DNA from: a virus
DNA length: 56,337 nucleotides
IMG/VR virus record: IMGVR_UViG_3300010354_000005
Span: 1 to 56,337 of that record
Reading direction: 5' to 3' (one strand)
Positions 26,801 through 35,228 of this stretch are shown one piece after another (the first letter of the stretch is position 1; every line of letters starts with the position of its first letter). A program made the translations under genes and the position numbers. A model generated the notes under the pieces. The model was not told the DNA's origin. It saw nothing but the letters and a program-made list of their open reading frames with translations, and did no database searches.

Positions 26801-29800
26801 TTCAATGAGATCGAGACTCAGGAGGTTGCTCCCATTGCGGAGGAGGCCGAAGTCCCGATGCGCCGGCCACAGGAAGAGGTTGATGCTGAGAACGCCTACC
26901 GCGCAATGCTGGAAACAGTTGATCTGCTCCGCGCTGGCAATATTCCAGCAGCAGCTAAGGCTTTCAAAGCTGGCAACCTATCAGCCTTTGGTGAGAACTT
27001 CAATGAGCTTGCAGCGCAGATTGCTTCAGAGCGTAAGAAGCGTGTCAGCGAAGCACAGTTCCAATCTGATGAGCAGAAGCGCCTAACCCTCAAGTCCAAG
27101 CGCTCCATGTTCGACCGACAGATCGAAAGTATTACGTCGGGCGTAACACGTCGCGTTGAGGAGATGATGCAGCAGCGTAAGGATCTGGCTATTGCTGGTG
27201 CCCGTGCGTTCCGCGAGACTCAGACCCAAGAACGCGCCGCCGCCTTGATGGGAGAGGAAAAGCAACGTGGCTTGCTGGCTGACGATACTGGCGGTGTAAT
27301 GACCCAGATGGCAGAGCTTGGCATGTACGGTGGTGCAGAAGCCCAAGCCGAAGCCTCAGAGAAGCGCACCAAAGCAGAAGCCGCCCGTGCCGAATCTGAT
27401 CGTCTGGCAGAAGAGAACGCGACCATCCACAACAACCGCGTCCGTGCATTACTCTACAACGCAGACCGTGGATTGGATCAGCTTGCCAAGGTTCGTCAGG
27501 AGATGGCAGCAGTTGGCTACAGTTCGAATGAGATAGAAGCAGCAGTCGGTAAGTCCGAGGCTGATCTGAAGTCTCTTCGTGATGGTGAGCTGCGCAAATT
27601 GGCAGAAGAACAACTGCGTGACGCTAAGAACATTGGTCAGCGTGAGGTTGTTACCAAGACTGAACCAGAACAGTACCCCGGATTCAATGAGATTCAGGCT
27701 GAGCTTGACCTCAATGATGACCAGAGACGCAATGCACTTGCATTACTTGATGCTGTCGAGCGCAAAGAGATGTCGATGGACGACGCGCTCAAGGCAATCA
27801 AGGTCAACAAGATTGGCCAGATGCAACTGTACGATGCGATGCGTCAGCGCGGTGTTCCTGTACCTAAGGCATGGATCGACATCAGTGGCAACATCGCTGT
27901 CAACTATCCTCTGAATGAGTGGGTCAAAGGATTCCCGAACTCAGCTATGGCTGCGCGTGACGCTTGGTTCCGTGCCGTTGATGCTGTGCCAGAGGGCGTG
28001 ATTGACCTGACCGAAGGCGAGATGGTGTCGTACCGCAACTGGAAGAAGCAAACCACCGAGCTGCGTAAGCGATTGCAAGAAAGGCAAGATCCTTGGGGAG
28101 GTGAGTTCAACTCAATGGAAAATGCCTTCCCCCACGCACTGCCGCTGAACTACACCCTCAACGAGATGCGCAATCCAGACAGCATCCCTGAGGGCGACCG
28201 CCGCCAGATGATTAAGATGGAGTTCGAAGATCCGGTCAGGGCTTGGTTCAAAGATGTTCAGTATATTGAACAATCTCGCCCCGACCTTGGGCCGCAGTTT
28301 GCAAACTTCTTGACAAAAGCAGAACAAGAAGCATACGCCGAGTTCAAGGAGCGTGAGGCCAGCGAGGCTCGTCGTGCTGTCGAAATGAAAACGAAGTCGG
28401 CATTGTATTCTCAGATTGATGGTTTGAGATTTTTGTCTCCAAAGGTTTATACCGACTTCCGTACACAAATTTCTCAGGCAGAAGAGAACCAGCTACCTGC
28501 AATCATGCAAGCTGCGTTCGAGGCTAATGAGTTTGCGGAAATGGCTAAGGCCGGTGGTGCCGAATTTGAAACTATCGGTGAGCTGATGAACCGTCGCGCT
28601 GGCGAGGACGAGGGCTTAGCACAATCCCCAGACCAGATGAGCACCGAGGAAGAACTCGACGATGACGGTAACTACATTGGCTACGACGACAGCATCAGGT
28701 TCAAGCGCGGCACCAACTCCGGTGTCCTGCCAGCCCTGAACACTATCGAGTCTGTGACTGAGATGTTCCGTAATTGGAAAAACGTACCAGCTCACACCGT
28801 AGTGCAAAACCCGAACCAGTTGCCTGATGATGTACGGGCTCGTATCCAATCCAGCTTTGCGGCAAGCGGGTTCAAGGCTGCAACAGATCCCAAGACAGGT
28901 CACATGTACTTATTCAGTGACTTCCTTGATGGTGATACCGATACGCAGTTTGCCGTGTTCAATGAGATCTACGGTCAGTTCGGTGTCCGCGGCTTCATGG
29001 GCGACTCCTTCAAGACGTTCCTTGATAACCAGTACCGCCTGAACCGCAAGACGATCATAGCAGCAGACAAGTTGATCGCGGAGCGCCGTGCTATGGGCAT
29101 CCCGACCACAACTGCCGAGGCTACCTATGCCGTACTTGGCGATACCGCAATACACACTATACACACTAAGTTCGCAAACTGGCTGGACAAGAACGGATTC
29201 CCTGCTGTTGCCGATTGGATAAGATCCTCGACCAACACTGAGGTGTCAAGCATCCTGTCAGGTGTAACTGAAAGTGCTAAGTCAAACGGTATTTCGCCTC
29301 TTGGCGGGCAACCTAACGATAGCATGTCCTTTGATCGCAAGAAAATGCCGGTCGAAGGCTACGCTTACCGCAACGGTCAGATCACCGCATACGCACGGGT
29401 CAACCCGATCACTGGCGATTGGATTGTGTTCACGATCAAGCCGGGTGCCGACTCTATCAACTCGGGTGACTACAACATCACTACTACCGACGACCTTCAG
29501 ATTGCTCACGACATGATGAAGCAACACGGTACTGTGCGCCTAGCCCGTGCCCGCGAGACCCTGCGCTACATCGGCCCCGAGAACATCGAGAAGATCAAGA
29601 CTTGGAATGAGGACGATCCTTCGTGGAAGAAGTTCTACCGCTGGGTTCGTCAAGGTGCTCAGAACAGGTTCCTCCCGATCTGGGAGGTGGCACACCAGAT
29701 GATGATGTCTGGCAAGTCCAACACTGTCATTGATGATCTGGTCAAGTACGAGTCGCGCACTGGTTATTATATTGATAACTACAAGCGTCGTTACATGTAC

Positions 29801-32611
29801 CCGATCATGAAAACCCTGAAGCGTCTTGGTGAGCGCGGGTTGTCAATTGAGGACGTTGATCTGTTCCTGATGGCACGTCACGCAGAAGAGCGTAACTCCA
29901 CCATCTCGGCAATCAATCCTGACAACCGTAAAGGTTCCGGTCTAACTACAAAGGATGCGCAGAAAATCCTCAGTTCTAGGAATAACGGCGCTTGGGATGT
30001 AGCGGCTATGAACGATTTGGAAATCATTGGCCGGCTGATGGATCAGATGTCAACAGATAAACTCAACTATCTGTTGCAGACAGGCATGATCTCGAAGTAC
30101 CAGTACGAGGCGCTGAAGCGGTACAAGCATTACGTCAATCTGTCTGGTAATACCGAGACCGATCTGGATAAGTTCGACACTACTCAGTTGGGCGGTCGCG
30201 CATTCAACGTGCGTGGTACGGACATTATCCGCTCGACAGGCCGCGGCACCGTAGCAGTTGACGTACTTCAAAACACGATGAACTCCTACCTATCGGCAAT
30301 CATCCGTGGCCAGAAGAACCGTCCGTTGCAAGCCATCCTCGATATGTTCGAGCAGAACCCTGACAAGACCTACGTCGAGGTGAATCCGATTGAGACTGTG
30401 CAGCGCGTCAACATCGAGAAGTTCAACTTTGACAACAAGATCCTGAAGATCCTCGGTACCGACAAGGATGATGTGCGGGCTGGCAAGAACTTCTTGGTTG
30501 GTCTGAAGGAGCGCATGAAGCGTGGCGAGATCGATTCGGATGACGCACTGGCTGAGATCGTTCAGCGTATCCGTCAGGCCGAGGAGCGCCGTGCAATCCA
30601 ACCGGATGAAGCTGCCCGTGCCCTGCGCAACCTGAACGAGCAAGTTGTCATGACTGCAAGACTGTCCCCCGATGGCTACGTCAGTATGGTTGAGTTGTCC
30701 GGTCGCCGCGATCCTAACGAGGTAGTGGTCAAGGTCGGTGGCAAGAACATCAGTATGGTATTCAAGAACGGTGGTCTGCCATTCTTCCAATCCATCACTG
30801 GCATGGACATCCAAAGAAGTAATGCTGTCGTAGAGTATATGGCTAAGTGGGCTCAGTTCTTCAGCCAGATGGTCACTACTTGGAACCCAGCTTGGATCCC
30901 GATCAACATGATCCGAGACATACAAACAGCCTACTCGAATATGGCCGCTGACCCAGAAGTCGGGGCTGCTCTCGCTAGTAAGATGACCAAGGCATACGGT
31001 CGAGCTTACAAGATTGCAACCAGACACCTTCTTTACGATTGGGCTAATGTCAAGGATGGCCGGTTCCGCAATATGGTTGACCGTATGCAAACCAAGTATC
31101 CGATGAGTGCCGAAGATGCCAAGCTAATCGAAGAGTTCTTTGAGGATGGTGCCGGCACCTACTTCCTTGACAGGGGTAGCGTTGAGATGTCTCTGCAAAA
31201 TATGCAGAGCGCAATGAACGCCAACAAGGGTGGTGCTACCGGAATGACCTTAGCTGCAATCAAGGAACTCGCCGCCAGCGTGGAACTGGTTGGTATGGCT
31301 GGCGAGATTGCTCCGCGTCTTGCTGCGTACAAGGTTCTGCGCGAAGCCGGTAAGTCCCGCGAAGTTGCCGCACGGTACGCCAAAGAACTGACAGTCAACT
31401 TCAACATGAAGGGAACCAGCAAAGCCTTGCGCGGTATGTATGTGTTCTTCAACCCAGCAGTACAGGGCACGATGCGTATGTTCAAGGATCTCAAAGCTGG
31501 CAACTTGGGACGCTTTGGTACAACCGCTGGTGTCTGGATGGGTCTTGGCTTCTTGTCAACTATGGTTGCTAGAGCCCTCAGCGGAGATGACGAAGATCAT
31601 CCGGGCGTAGACACAATCGATATGGTTGCTGGCTACAAACGCAACACTAGCTTGACTTGGTTGCCGGGAGTTGTCGGCGGCTCGATCCCTGTGGCTTACG
31701 GCTGGAACGTGTTCTCCGCAGCAGGTCAGTACATGTACGATGTGGTGCATGGACACATGCCTTCAGGCGAAGCTGCTCTGAAAGTTATGTCAGCAGCATT
31801 CGACTCGTTCTCGCCAATTGGTTCTGGCGCAGATTCGAAATCTCTGATGGGCATGGGCATCAAGACGATTACACCTAGTATCGCTGTGCCGGCTGCTGAA
31901 TGGCTGATGAACGAGAACAGGTTCGGCGCTCCGATCTACAAGGCGCAAAGTCCTTACTCTGACATCAAAGAGGCGAACGCGTACATGCACTTTGATTCGG
32001 TCAACCCGATCTCGAAGTGGGCTATGCAATCGCTGGTGGAAGTTGGCACCAACAAGAACGCTAGGTACACCCCGGGTCTGGTAGATGTCAATCCCGCAAT
32101 GGTAGACCACATGATTAAGTCGTATGTCCCCGGCCTATTCGCTGAGGCATACAACGCAGCAGGTGTGTCCATCAAAGCAGCAAGGGGAGAAGAGACCAAG
32201 GATATGCCGGTGCCATTCTTAGACCGCTTCAAGGCAAAAGCGGAAGCTGAAGGTTTCGATTCCTCAGCAGTTCGTAACCTCAAGGTTACAATTGACACGA
32301 TGTGGGAATCTTGGAAACAGCCTGACACAACTCCAGAGGAGAAAGCGAAGATGAAGCGCGACTATCCTGAGTTGGCAAAATTGAAAGCTCTGTCTCAAGC
32401 CAATGAGCAAGCAATCAAGTCTGCTCGTCAGTCTGCCGCCAAAATAGAACGCGACCCCAAAGTCTCAGACGAATACAAAGTCGAGGTTCGGAATCGCGTC
32501 AATGACCTTGAGCGTGGCTACAATGCGCGGCTGGTCAAGAAGGCACTGGAAGCTGGGTGGAGAGATACTATTCTTTACGGCGACGGTGAACCTGCTCCTC
32601 CGCCTCGGTAG
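23831..32611 (+). CDS. Giant internal virion protein with HExxH and LPD38-like end
   Basis: 2926 residues, by far the largest gene. The N-terminal 200 residues are disordered; residues 200-450 are Ala-rich helices. Near residue 813 it has VVFGHELFHEL, a zincin HExxH motif; EEIVADV about 45 residues later supplies a possible third ligand, so a zinc metallopeptidase domain is likely. Long coiled coils follow. Near residue 2348, NPAWIPINMIRDIQTAYS, and near 2522, TVNFNMKGTSKALRGM, match the LPD38 polyvalent-protein pattern. Such giants are packaged and ejected. It may remodel cell wall or host proteins on entry. Confidence 0.85.
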   Translation: MATSPLYKTSDEAGTESRRKGQAISSGKYEPGAFARQAIGTEYVPGQYASQQIGQNYTPGVVADQALAAGLPSPSSRRRGIAPSPSGPSAAPTFDPLKAYEESILKDQPQSELRSSAPEGNFLGDSANDLVIGGLQLYGAGYEIANLVSGGAIDQAIKDRTGKTGTQNLAEGRRMLQADQSPALRAQQKELEDAKGFVDSFATVLTNPRLAGSLTMQMVPQLATIGMAARAVAMKTLAWGAEAGLSAEAATAAASTNAARTVLGLNAAMEGGMAGADTRNHILNMTEAELSKSPQYQALLRSGMDPMLARQKLANDASLISTALAASISAVASKVTGAAKLEAAVLGGVVNKVEREVGKKSGMTIAKELGFAGVKETAEETLQEGGAQFAQNVAKQQKIDEQQALMEGVPEAAGAGGAMGLLAGAGFGGAKVAIEKGAEAIATPPGSSTTGQTYSGPGAGRLTDVEMVSAARSPAFMAYQWSVADDATRIRLQNANPNLNLQALAQDVDLVAQGKRLSDSAPQFGQTFLNQLEEFDLTTAQAAADQTQRIAGAPSMEGVKTDADRAMQEAGEGIVSTPPAPSTDQEADVGGDTGVPQITDMSMEEQINRLRGYKRRAQNLEGLPENYRRQQAELSVQEMVDQGFPETVARGVFGGLLYGPSLETVLSEGGHTASQEPAGEVESIGGTPIATQTTLVQETPQKPVTEVLTEFGDKRMSDGTMTDDQFRDALVNWDNRRQGTDGKSTRSDYEIVPLPAPMQKLADALGIQLKGWAWKGDPYRLVSTRQGISMGKGVIGINFGTTSQGGEFVVFGHELFHELASRDRQAADNLIAAMQDFLDGDITEDLREKLRQVGYKEDILAEEIVADVLGVLFAEQSFWKKMAEVQPTLLEKIIDIIRQMINRMSQFGTREKMVRNAIKDLQRVEDMMVGFLNDAINKQAAGTSVQDNIQLNATQAEALQNVRSLLKEGKRSEAAAAFKAANLWKETGLNFNEIETQEVAPIAEEAEVPMRRPQEEVDAENAYRAMLETVDLLRAGNIPAAAKAFKAGNLSAFGENFNELAAQIASERKKRVSEAQFQSDEQKRLTLKSKRSMFDRQIESITSGVTRRVEEMMQQRKDLAIAGARAFRETQTQERAAALMGEEKQRGLLADDTGGVMTQMAELGMYGGAEAQAEASEKRTKAEAARAESDRLAEENATIHNNRVRALLYNADRGLDQLAKVRQEMAAVGYSSNEIEAAVGKSEADLKSLRDGELRKLAEEQLRDAKNIGQREVVTKTEPEQYPGFNEIQAELDLNDDQRRNALALLDAVERKEMSMDDALKAIKVNKIGQMQLYDAMRQRGVPVPKAWIDISGNIAVNYPLNEWVKGFPNSAMAARDAWFRAVDAVPEGVIDLTEGEMVSYRNWKKQTTELRKRLQERQDPWGGEFNSMENAFPHALPLNYTLNEMRNPDSIPEGDRRQMIKMEFEDPVRAWFKDVQYIEQSRPDLGPQFANFLTKAEQEAYAEFKEREASEARRAVEMKTKSALYSQIDGLRFLSPKVYTDFRTQISQAEENQLPAIMQAAFEANEFAEMAKAGGAEFETIGELMNRRAGEDEGLAQSPDQMSTEEELDDDGNYIGYDDSIRFKRGTNSGVLPALNTIESVTEMFRNWKNVPAHTVVQNPNQLPDDVRARIQSSFAASGFKAATDPKTGHMYLFSDFLDGDTDTQFAVFNEIYGQFGVRGFMGDSFKTFLDNQYRLNRKTIIAADKLIAERRAMGIPTTTAEATYAVLGDTAIHTIHTKFANWLDKNGFPAVADWIRSSTNTEVSSILSGVTESAKSNGISPLGGQPNDSMSFDRKKMPVEGYAYRNGQITAYARVNPITGDWIVFTIKPGADSINSGDYNITTTDDLQIAHDMMKQHGTVRLARARETLRYIGPENIEKIKTWNEDDPSWKKFYRWVRQGAQNRFLPIWEVAHQMMMSGKSNTVIDDLVKYESRTGYYIDNYKRRYMYPIMKTLKRLGERGLSIEDVDLFLMARHAEERNSTISAINPDNRKGSGLTTKDAQKILSSRNNGAWDVAAMNDLEIIGRLMDQMSTDKLNYLLQTGMISKYQYEALKRYKHYVNLSGNTETDLDKFDTTQLGGRAFNVRGTDIIRSTGRGTVAVDVLQNTMNSYLSAIIRGQKNRPLQAILDMFEQNPDKTYVEVNPIETVQRVNIEKFNFDNKILKILGTDKDDVRAGKNFLVGLKERMKRGEIDSDDALAEIVQRIRQAEERRAIQPDEAARALRNLNEQVVMTARLSPDGYVSMVELSGRRDPNEVVVKVGGKNISMVFKNGGLPFFQSITGMDIQRSNAVVEYMAKWAQFFSQMVTTWNPAWIPINMIRDIQTAYSNMAADPEVGAALASKMTKAYGRAYKIATRHLLYDWANVKDGRFRNMVDRMQTKYPMSAEDAKLIEEFFEDGAGTYFLDRGSVEMSLQNMQSAMNANKGGATGMTLAAIKELAASVELVGMAGEIAPRLAAYKVLREAGKSREVAARYAKELTVNFNMKGTSKALRGMYVFFNPAVQGTMRMFKDLKAGNLGRFGTTAGVWMGLGFLSTMVARALSGDDEDHPGVDTIDMVAGYKRNTSLTWLPGVVGGSIPVAYGWNVFSAAGQYMYDVVHGHMPSGEAALKVMSAAFDSFSPIGSGADSKSLMGMGIKTITPSIAVPAAEWLMNENRFGAPIYKAQSPYSDIKEANAYMHFDSVNPISKWAMQSLVEVGTNKNARYTPGLVDVNPAMVDHMIKSYVPGLFAEAYNAAGVSIKAARGEETKDMPVPFLDRFKAKAEAEGFDSSAVRNLKVTIDTMWESWKQPDTTPEEKAKMKRDYPELAKLKALSQANEQAIKSARQSAAKIERDPKVSDEYKVEVRNRVNDLERGYNARLVKKALEAGWRDTILYGDGEPAPPPR

Positions 32612-32963
32612 TATTTCCAACCATCAACATGCACCTTGATAGCAGTGTTAGGAGAGGGGTGGTTCGTACAGTAACATGTTTGCTGAGCGGCCACCCTTCT
32701 GCTTCAGCTCGTTGAGCTTGGTCGAGCAATTCGTCTGCGCGTATCGACAGAAGTGCTTGGCGGATAGAGTCAAAACACATACGAGGAACAGCCGATATGC
32801 GGGACTCCAACTTTGCGTAGTAGGCTGCCATAGCCACGGCCTCTGAGTATTCCCGTTCCAACTGTTCGCGTGTAAAACTTGCCGCTTCCGCCAAAGCTTC
32901 TTCGCCAATTGACTGCCCATACCGTCTAGCCTCCATAGCGATTTCGTCATTTATCCCAATCAT
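32568..32963 (-). CDS. Hypothetical protein (131 aa)
   Basis: Last gene of the left-hand minus operon. It is helical and Ala/Glu-rich (EEALAEAASFTREQLEREYS), with no membrane segment. Its 3' end overlaps the end of the plus-strand giant gene by 44 nt, so the two transcripts converge here with no clear terminator. A second minus-strand frame over the same span looks less natural. Confidence 0.65.
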   Translation of the reverse strand: MIGINDEIAMEARRYGQSIGEEALAEAASFTREQLEREYSEAVAMAAYYAKLESRISAVPRMCFDSIRQALLSIRADELLDQAQRAEAEGWPLSKHVTVRTTPLLTLLSRCMLMVGNTTEAEEQVHRRRKE

Positions 32964-33126
32964 TTTTCCCCACTATGATTCCAATTATTTGACTAACAAC
33001 AAAGAGGAAAGCTGCGCAAGCAATTGCCATTGCGAATACTATCCCGGCGAAAGAAAACAAATAAATCAACATCTGAGCTAGAGCTTCCCATAGGACGTGC
33101 TCAAGTTCTGGTGAAAGGTCGGACAT
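32947..33126 (-). CDS. Small membrane protein (59 aa)
   Basis: Starts at ATG 33126, 26 nt inside the end of the gene before it. One long hydrophobic stretch (AQMLIYLFSFAGIVFAMAIA, then ACAAFLFVVSQIIGIIVG) could form two transmembrane helices. No cysteine pair or lipobox. Function unknown. Confidence 0.65.
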   Translation of the reverse strand: MSDLSPELEHVLWEALAQMLIYLFSFAGIVFAMAIACAAFLFVVSQIIGIIVGKNDWDK

Positions 33127-33613
33127 CGCTCTTGCCCCCACTAGGTGTGTTTGGCTTGATGGTGAATACATAGTCTGAATCATCCAGAGCCAATATGTCA
33201 ATACCCATGCCGCAGTTAGAATCATACTGGCATGCGGCCTTCACTGCGTCTACTGCTCCTGCCCCCATCCACATCGCGCCCATAGCGTAGTCCCGCCCAC
33301 AACCCTGTGCGTATTGCGTCTCCTCAATATACATCGGGTACGGTTCCCTCTCGTACTTCTTGACGATGCCACCGGGTGCGATCTCGCACATGTATACCCA
33401 ATCCTCGCTGTCGCGCTGGAACGCCGGCCACTTCTCGGGGTCTTTGCCATTCTCAACCCAATGGAACAAAGCCATACAACGATCAAAGGAACCAGATACT
33501 CCATACAGGCTATCCCCTATCTTTCTGATCTTGGTAACTTCGCGCTTTATCCCACTGCTTGTTGCCTGTCTATCCGCCGCTAGGATCTTTCCATCCCAAA
33601 CGATGATTGTCAT
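33101..33613 (-). CDS. Proteasome-like Ntn hydrolase (170 aa)
   Basis: Begins MTIIVWDGKILAADRQAT, the N-terminal pattern of HslV/proteasome-beta-like proteins found in many phages. After loss of Met, Thr1 would be the nucleophile, and D in the WDG and AADRQ region would support it. It is shorter than 20S beta subunits, and a matching ATPase is not seen in the genome. A small self-standing phage peptidase of unknown target is the likeliest role. Confidence 0.8.
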   Translation of the reverse strand: MTIIVWDGKILAADRQATSSGIKREVTKIRKIGDSLYGVSGSFDRCMALFHWVENGKDPEKWPAFQRDSEDWVYMCEIAPGGIVKKYEREPYPMYIEETQYAQGCGRDYAMGAMWMGAGAVDAVKAACQYDSNCGMGIDILALDDSDYVFTIKPNTPSGGKSDVRPFTRT

Positions 33614-33891
33614 ATCAAGTCCTTGCGTCTCATGTCAAACAAATCTACTTCTTCATAGGCATCATTGATCTGCTCCCACTTGATACCATCCCTAGTCTTG
33701 GGGTCGTCACCCTTCTTGTAAGACTCTACGAACTTCGCAGTCTCCCGTGCAGCATCATCCCCAATCTCAGCGCGCCACTTCTTGTACAGAATCTTTCGAT
33801 CCTTCGCATTCAGCCTTATCGCCGCTTCGAACCGTTCCTTGAACCTTCGACGCGTTTCGTTCAACTGCTGTATTACTGCTTGGTTTATCAT
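33610..33891 (-). CDS. Hypothetical protein (93 aa)
   Basis: A well-placed TAAGG 6 nt before ATG 33891 and an ATGA link to the next gene support it. The product is basic and helical (NETRRRFKERFEAAIRLNAK), with an acidic tail. The start lies 125 nt inside the end of the upstream small membrane protein, in another frame, so the two genes genuinely overlap. No family is recognised. Confidence 0.6.
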   Translation of the reverse strand: MINQAVIQQLNETRRRFKERFEAAIRLNAKDRKILYKKWRAEIGDDAARETAKFVESYKKGDDPKTRDGIKWEQINDAYEEVDLFDMRRKDLI

Positions 33892-33973
33892 CTTTGACCT
33901 TATCCGCTACCCAATACGCCCCCATAGAACCAAAGGCGGCAAAGAACCCCCATATAATCATATCGCCTATCAC
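33767..33973 (-). CDS. Small membrane protein overlapping the next gene
   Basis: 68 residues from a GTG at 33973, behind AGGAGTGCGTG. One N-terminal transmembrane helix (DMIIWGFFAAFGSMGAYWVA), then a polar tail. The stop of the upstream gene overlaps the start (GTGA), a sign of coupled translation. Its C-terminal 40 codons overlap the next gene. Function unknown. Confidence 0.55.
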   Translation of the reverse strand: MIGDMIIWGFFAAFGSMGAYWVADKVKDDKPSSNTAVERNASKVQGTVRSGDKAECEGSKDSVQEVAR

Positions 33974-34218
33974 CACGCACTCCTGTCTATGTTGTCAAGC
34001 TGCTTCTCCATAGACTTGAACCTATTGCCTAGCTCGGCCAAGTTCATTTCAATCTGGCGGGTGGGTTGCGTCGGGTCAATCCCATGCTCAATCAAAAGAG
34101 TTCGCAGTCGGATAATCTCCTGATCTCTTTCCCCCAACTTCTTCAGCAAGCTGCGTGACATATCGTAGTGGTAGTCTGCCGCCCTGTCCAGCGCATCTTT
34201 GAATTCTTGCAATCTCAT
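33970..34218 (-). CDS. Hypothetical coiled-coil protein (82 aa)
   Basis: Charged helix (LLKKLGERDQEIIRLRTLLI) with a later helix (ELGNRFKSMEKQLDNIDR). It shares one base with the upstream gene and overlaps the next start. Probably a small regulatory or scaffold-like protein; no family is recognised. Confidence 0.7.
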   Translation of the reverse strand: MRLQEFKDALDRAADYHYDMSRSLLKKLGERDQEIIRLRTLLIEHGIDPTQPTRQIEMNLAELGNRFKSMEKQLDNIDRSAW

Positions 34219-34550
34219 TATGTGAAGTCTCCCAAACCTAGGTCTCTCATTGCATCCTGAACGTCAGACGTATGATCGTACTCTTCATACATGTCGTCAA
34301 GATCCTCTCTCTTTTTCTTGGTGGGCTGCGGTTTCCCACGCTTTGCTTGGACTACCTCTGGTGGCTTGGCTGCTGTCTCTACCAGCTTTTTAGGGCCACG
34401 AACTGCGATGTCAATATCATCCAGTATTTCTACTGTTGCGTATCTGAAACCACAATTCGGGCACTTGCGCTTGCGGCGAAGATCTCCATCAACTGTCAGC
34501 CTTGAATCGTATACGGCAGTCTTTGTCCCGCACTTGATACAGTTCTGCAT
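34218..34550 (-). CDS. NrdR-like zinc-ribbon protein (110 aa)
   Basis: The N-terminal 45 residues have CIKCGTKTAVYDSRLTVDGD and RRKRKCPNCGFRY, a CxxC...CxxC zinc ribbon very close to NrdR, the host repressor of ribonucleotide reductase genes. The ATP-cone domain is missing; a 60-residue acidic/basic tail replaces it. It may bind host or phage promoters, or mimic NrdR to release ribonucleotide reductase. Confidence 0.75.
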   Translation of the reverse strand: MQNCIKCGTKTAVYDSRLTVDGDLRRKRKCPNCGFRYATVEILDDIDIAVRGPKKLVETAAKPPEVVQAKRGKPQPTKKKREDLDDMYEEYDHTSDVQDAMRDLGLGDFT

Positions 34551-34813
34551 TATTGTAGGGTAGCTGCCATTACTTTGTCACCAGCGTTCTTGTAAACCTG
34601 AGAGGTAACTTCAGATAGAGCCTGAATAGCTTCTTCAAGATCGCCTTCTTCTAAGTCGCAGATCCGCATAGCCAGTGCAGCACACACACCAAAGGCACGA
34701 AGCTGGGTGCCAAGCATTAACTCTGGATTGTCGTGCGTGTAATTGATCCACATCTGAACTAGCTCGTTACACATTCTGAACTGCTGTTCATCGGGGAAGT
34801 GTGCGTTTGTCAT
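34550..34813 (-). CDS. Hypothetical protein (87 aa)
   Basis: Mostly helical and acidic (EEGDLEEAIQALSEVTSQVY), with a single Cys-rich-looking start (FRMCNELVQMWINY). It overlaps the next gene by ATGA. No membrane segment and no known family. Confidence 0.68.
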   Translation of the reverse strand: MTNAHFPDEQQFRMCNELVQMWINYTHDNPELMLGTQLRAFGVCAALAMRICDLEEGDLEEAIQALSEVTSQVYKNAGDKVMAATLQ

Positions 34814-35010
34814 ACAGTCTCCGGTTGGTGTTGCAAAGTTTTGTACTGCTGCTGCAAGAAAGAATCTATGTCATCTTTCCTGAACCTATAACCACGTCCG
34901 ATCTTGGCGGCGGGAATGATTCCATCCCTAGCCATCTTGCGAACCGTGTACTCTGAAAGCCCAAAATAAGCAGAGGCATCAGAGACATCCATTAGCTTTC
35001 CTGTATCCAT
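34810..35010 (-). CDS. Excisionase-like helix-turn-helix protein (66 aa)
   Basis: DVSDASAYFGLSEYTVRKMA then DGIIPAAKIGRGYRFRKDDI is the MerR/excisionase-family HTH_17 pattern (helix-turn-helix followed by a GRGYRF wing). No integrase exists in this genome, so it is more likely a small DNA-binding regulator or recombination accessory factor than a true excisionase. Confidence 0.8.
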   Translation of the reverse strand: MDTGKLMDVSDASAYFGLSEYTVRKMARDGIIPAAKIGRGYRFRKDDIDSFLQQQYKTLQHQPETV

Positions 35011-35228
35011 TCCAGCTCTTCTCCATACTTGATTAAAAATTCATGCTTGAACTCGATACGTCTTGAGTCGTAAGCATCTTGCTTCGTCATGCGAATCATC
35101 TCGCTTGACTTAACTGGTGGTGCATCGTACATACAGATCCATGTGCCGCGACCTGTTGACTCAACTACCGAGATAGTTCTACCACTCGGCAGCAGAAGTA
35201 TCTTGCCGGTCAGGTCGGTACTGTTCAC
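34992..35228 (-). CDS. Hypothetical protein (78 aa; start uncertain)
   Basis: Set here from GTG 35228 (GGAGTTTT before it). A longer form from ATG 35321 (109 aa, AGAGG site) would overlap the upstream nuclease by 143 nt. The core (DLTGKILLLPSGRTISVVES, TGRGTWICMYDAPP) is a small beta domain. No family is recognised. Confidence 0.5.
   Translation of the reverse strand: MNSTDLTGKILLLPSGRTISVVESTGRGTWICMYDAPPVKSSEMIRMTKQDAYDSRRIEFKHEFLIKYGEELEWIQES

Noticed and set aside
30290-31090. 266-codon minus-strand ORF inside the giant gene
   Set aside because: Opposite-strand shadow of the coding frame; no minus-strand operon or site nearby.
34810-35010. Evidence for a temperate phage (excisionase)
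   Set aside because: The HTH protein is excisionase-like, but I found no integrase, attachment repeat or CI-type repressor in the whole window.
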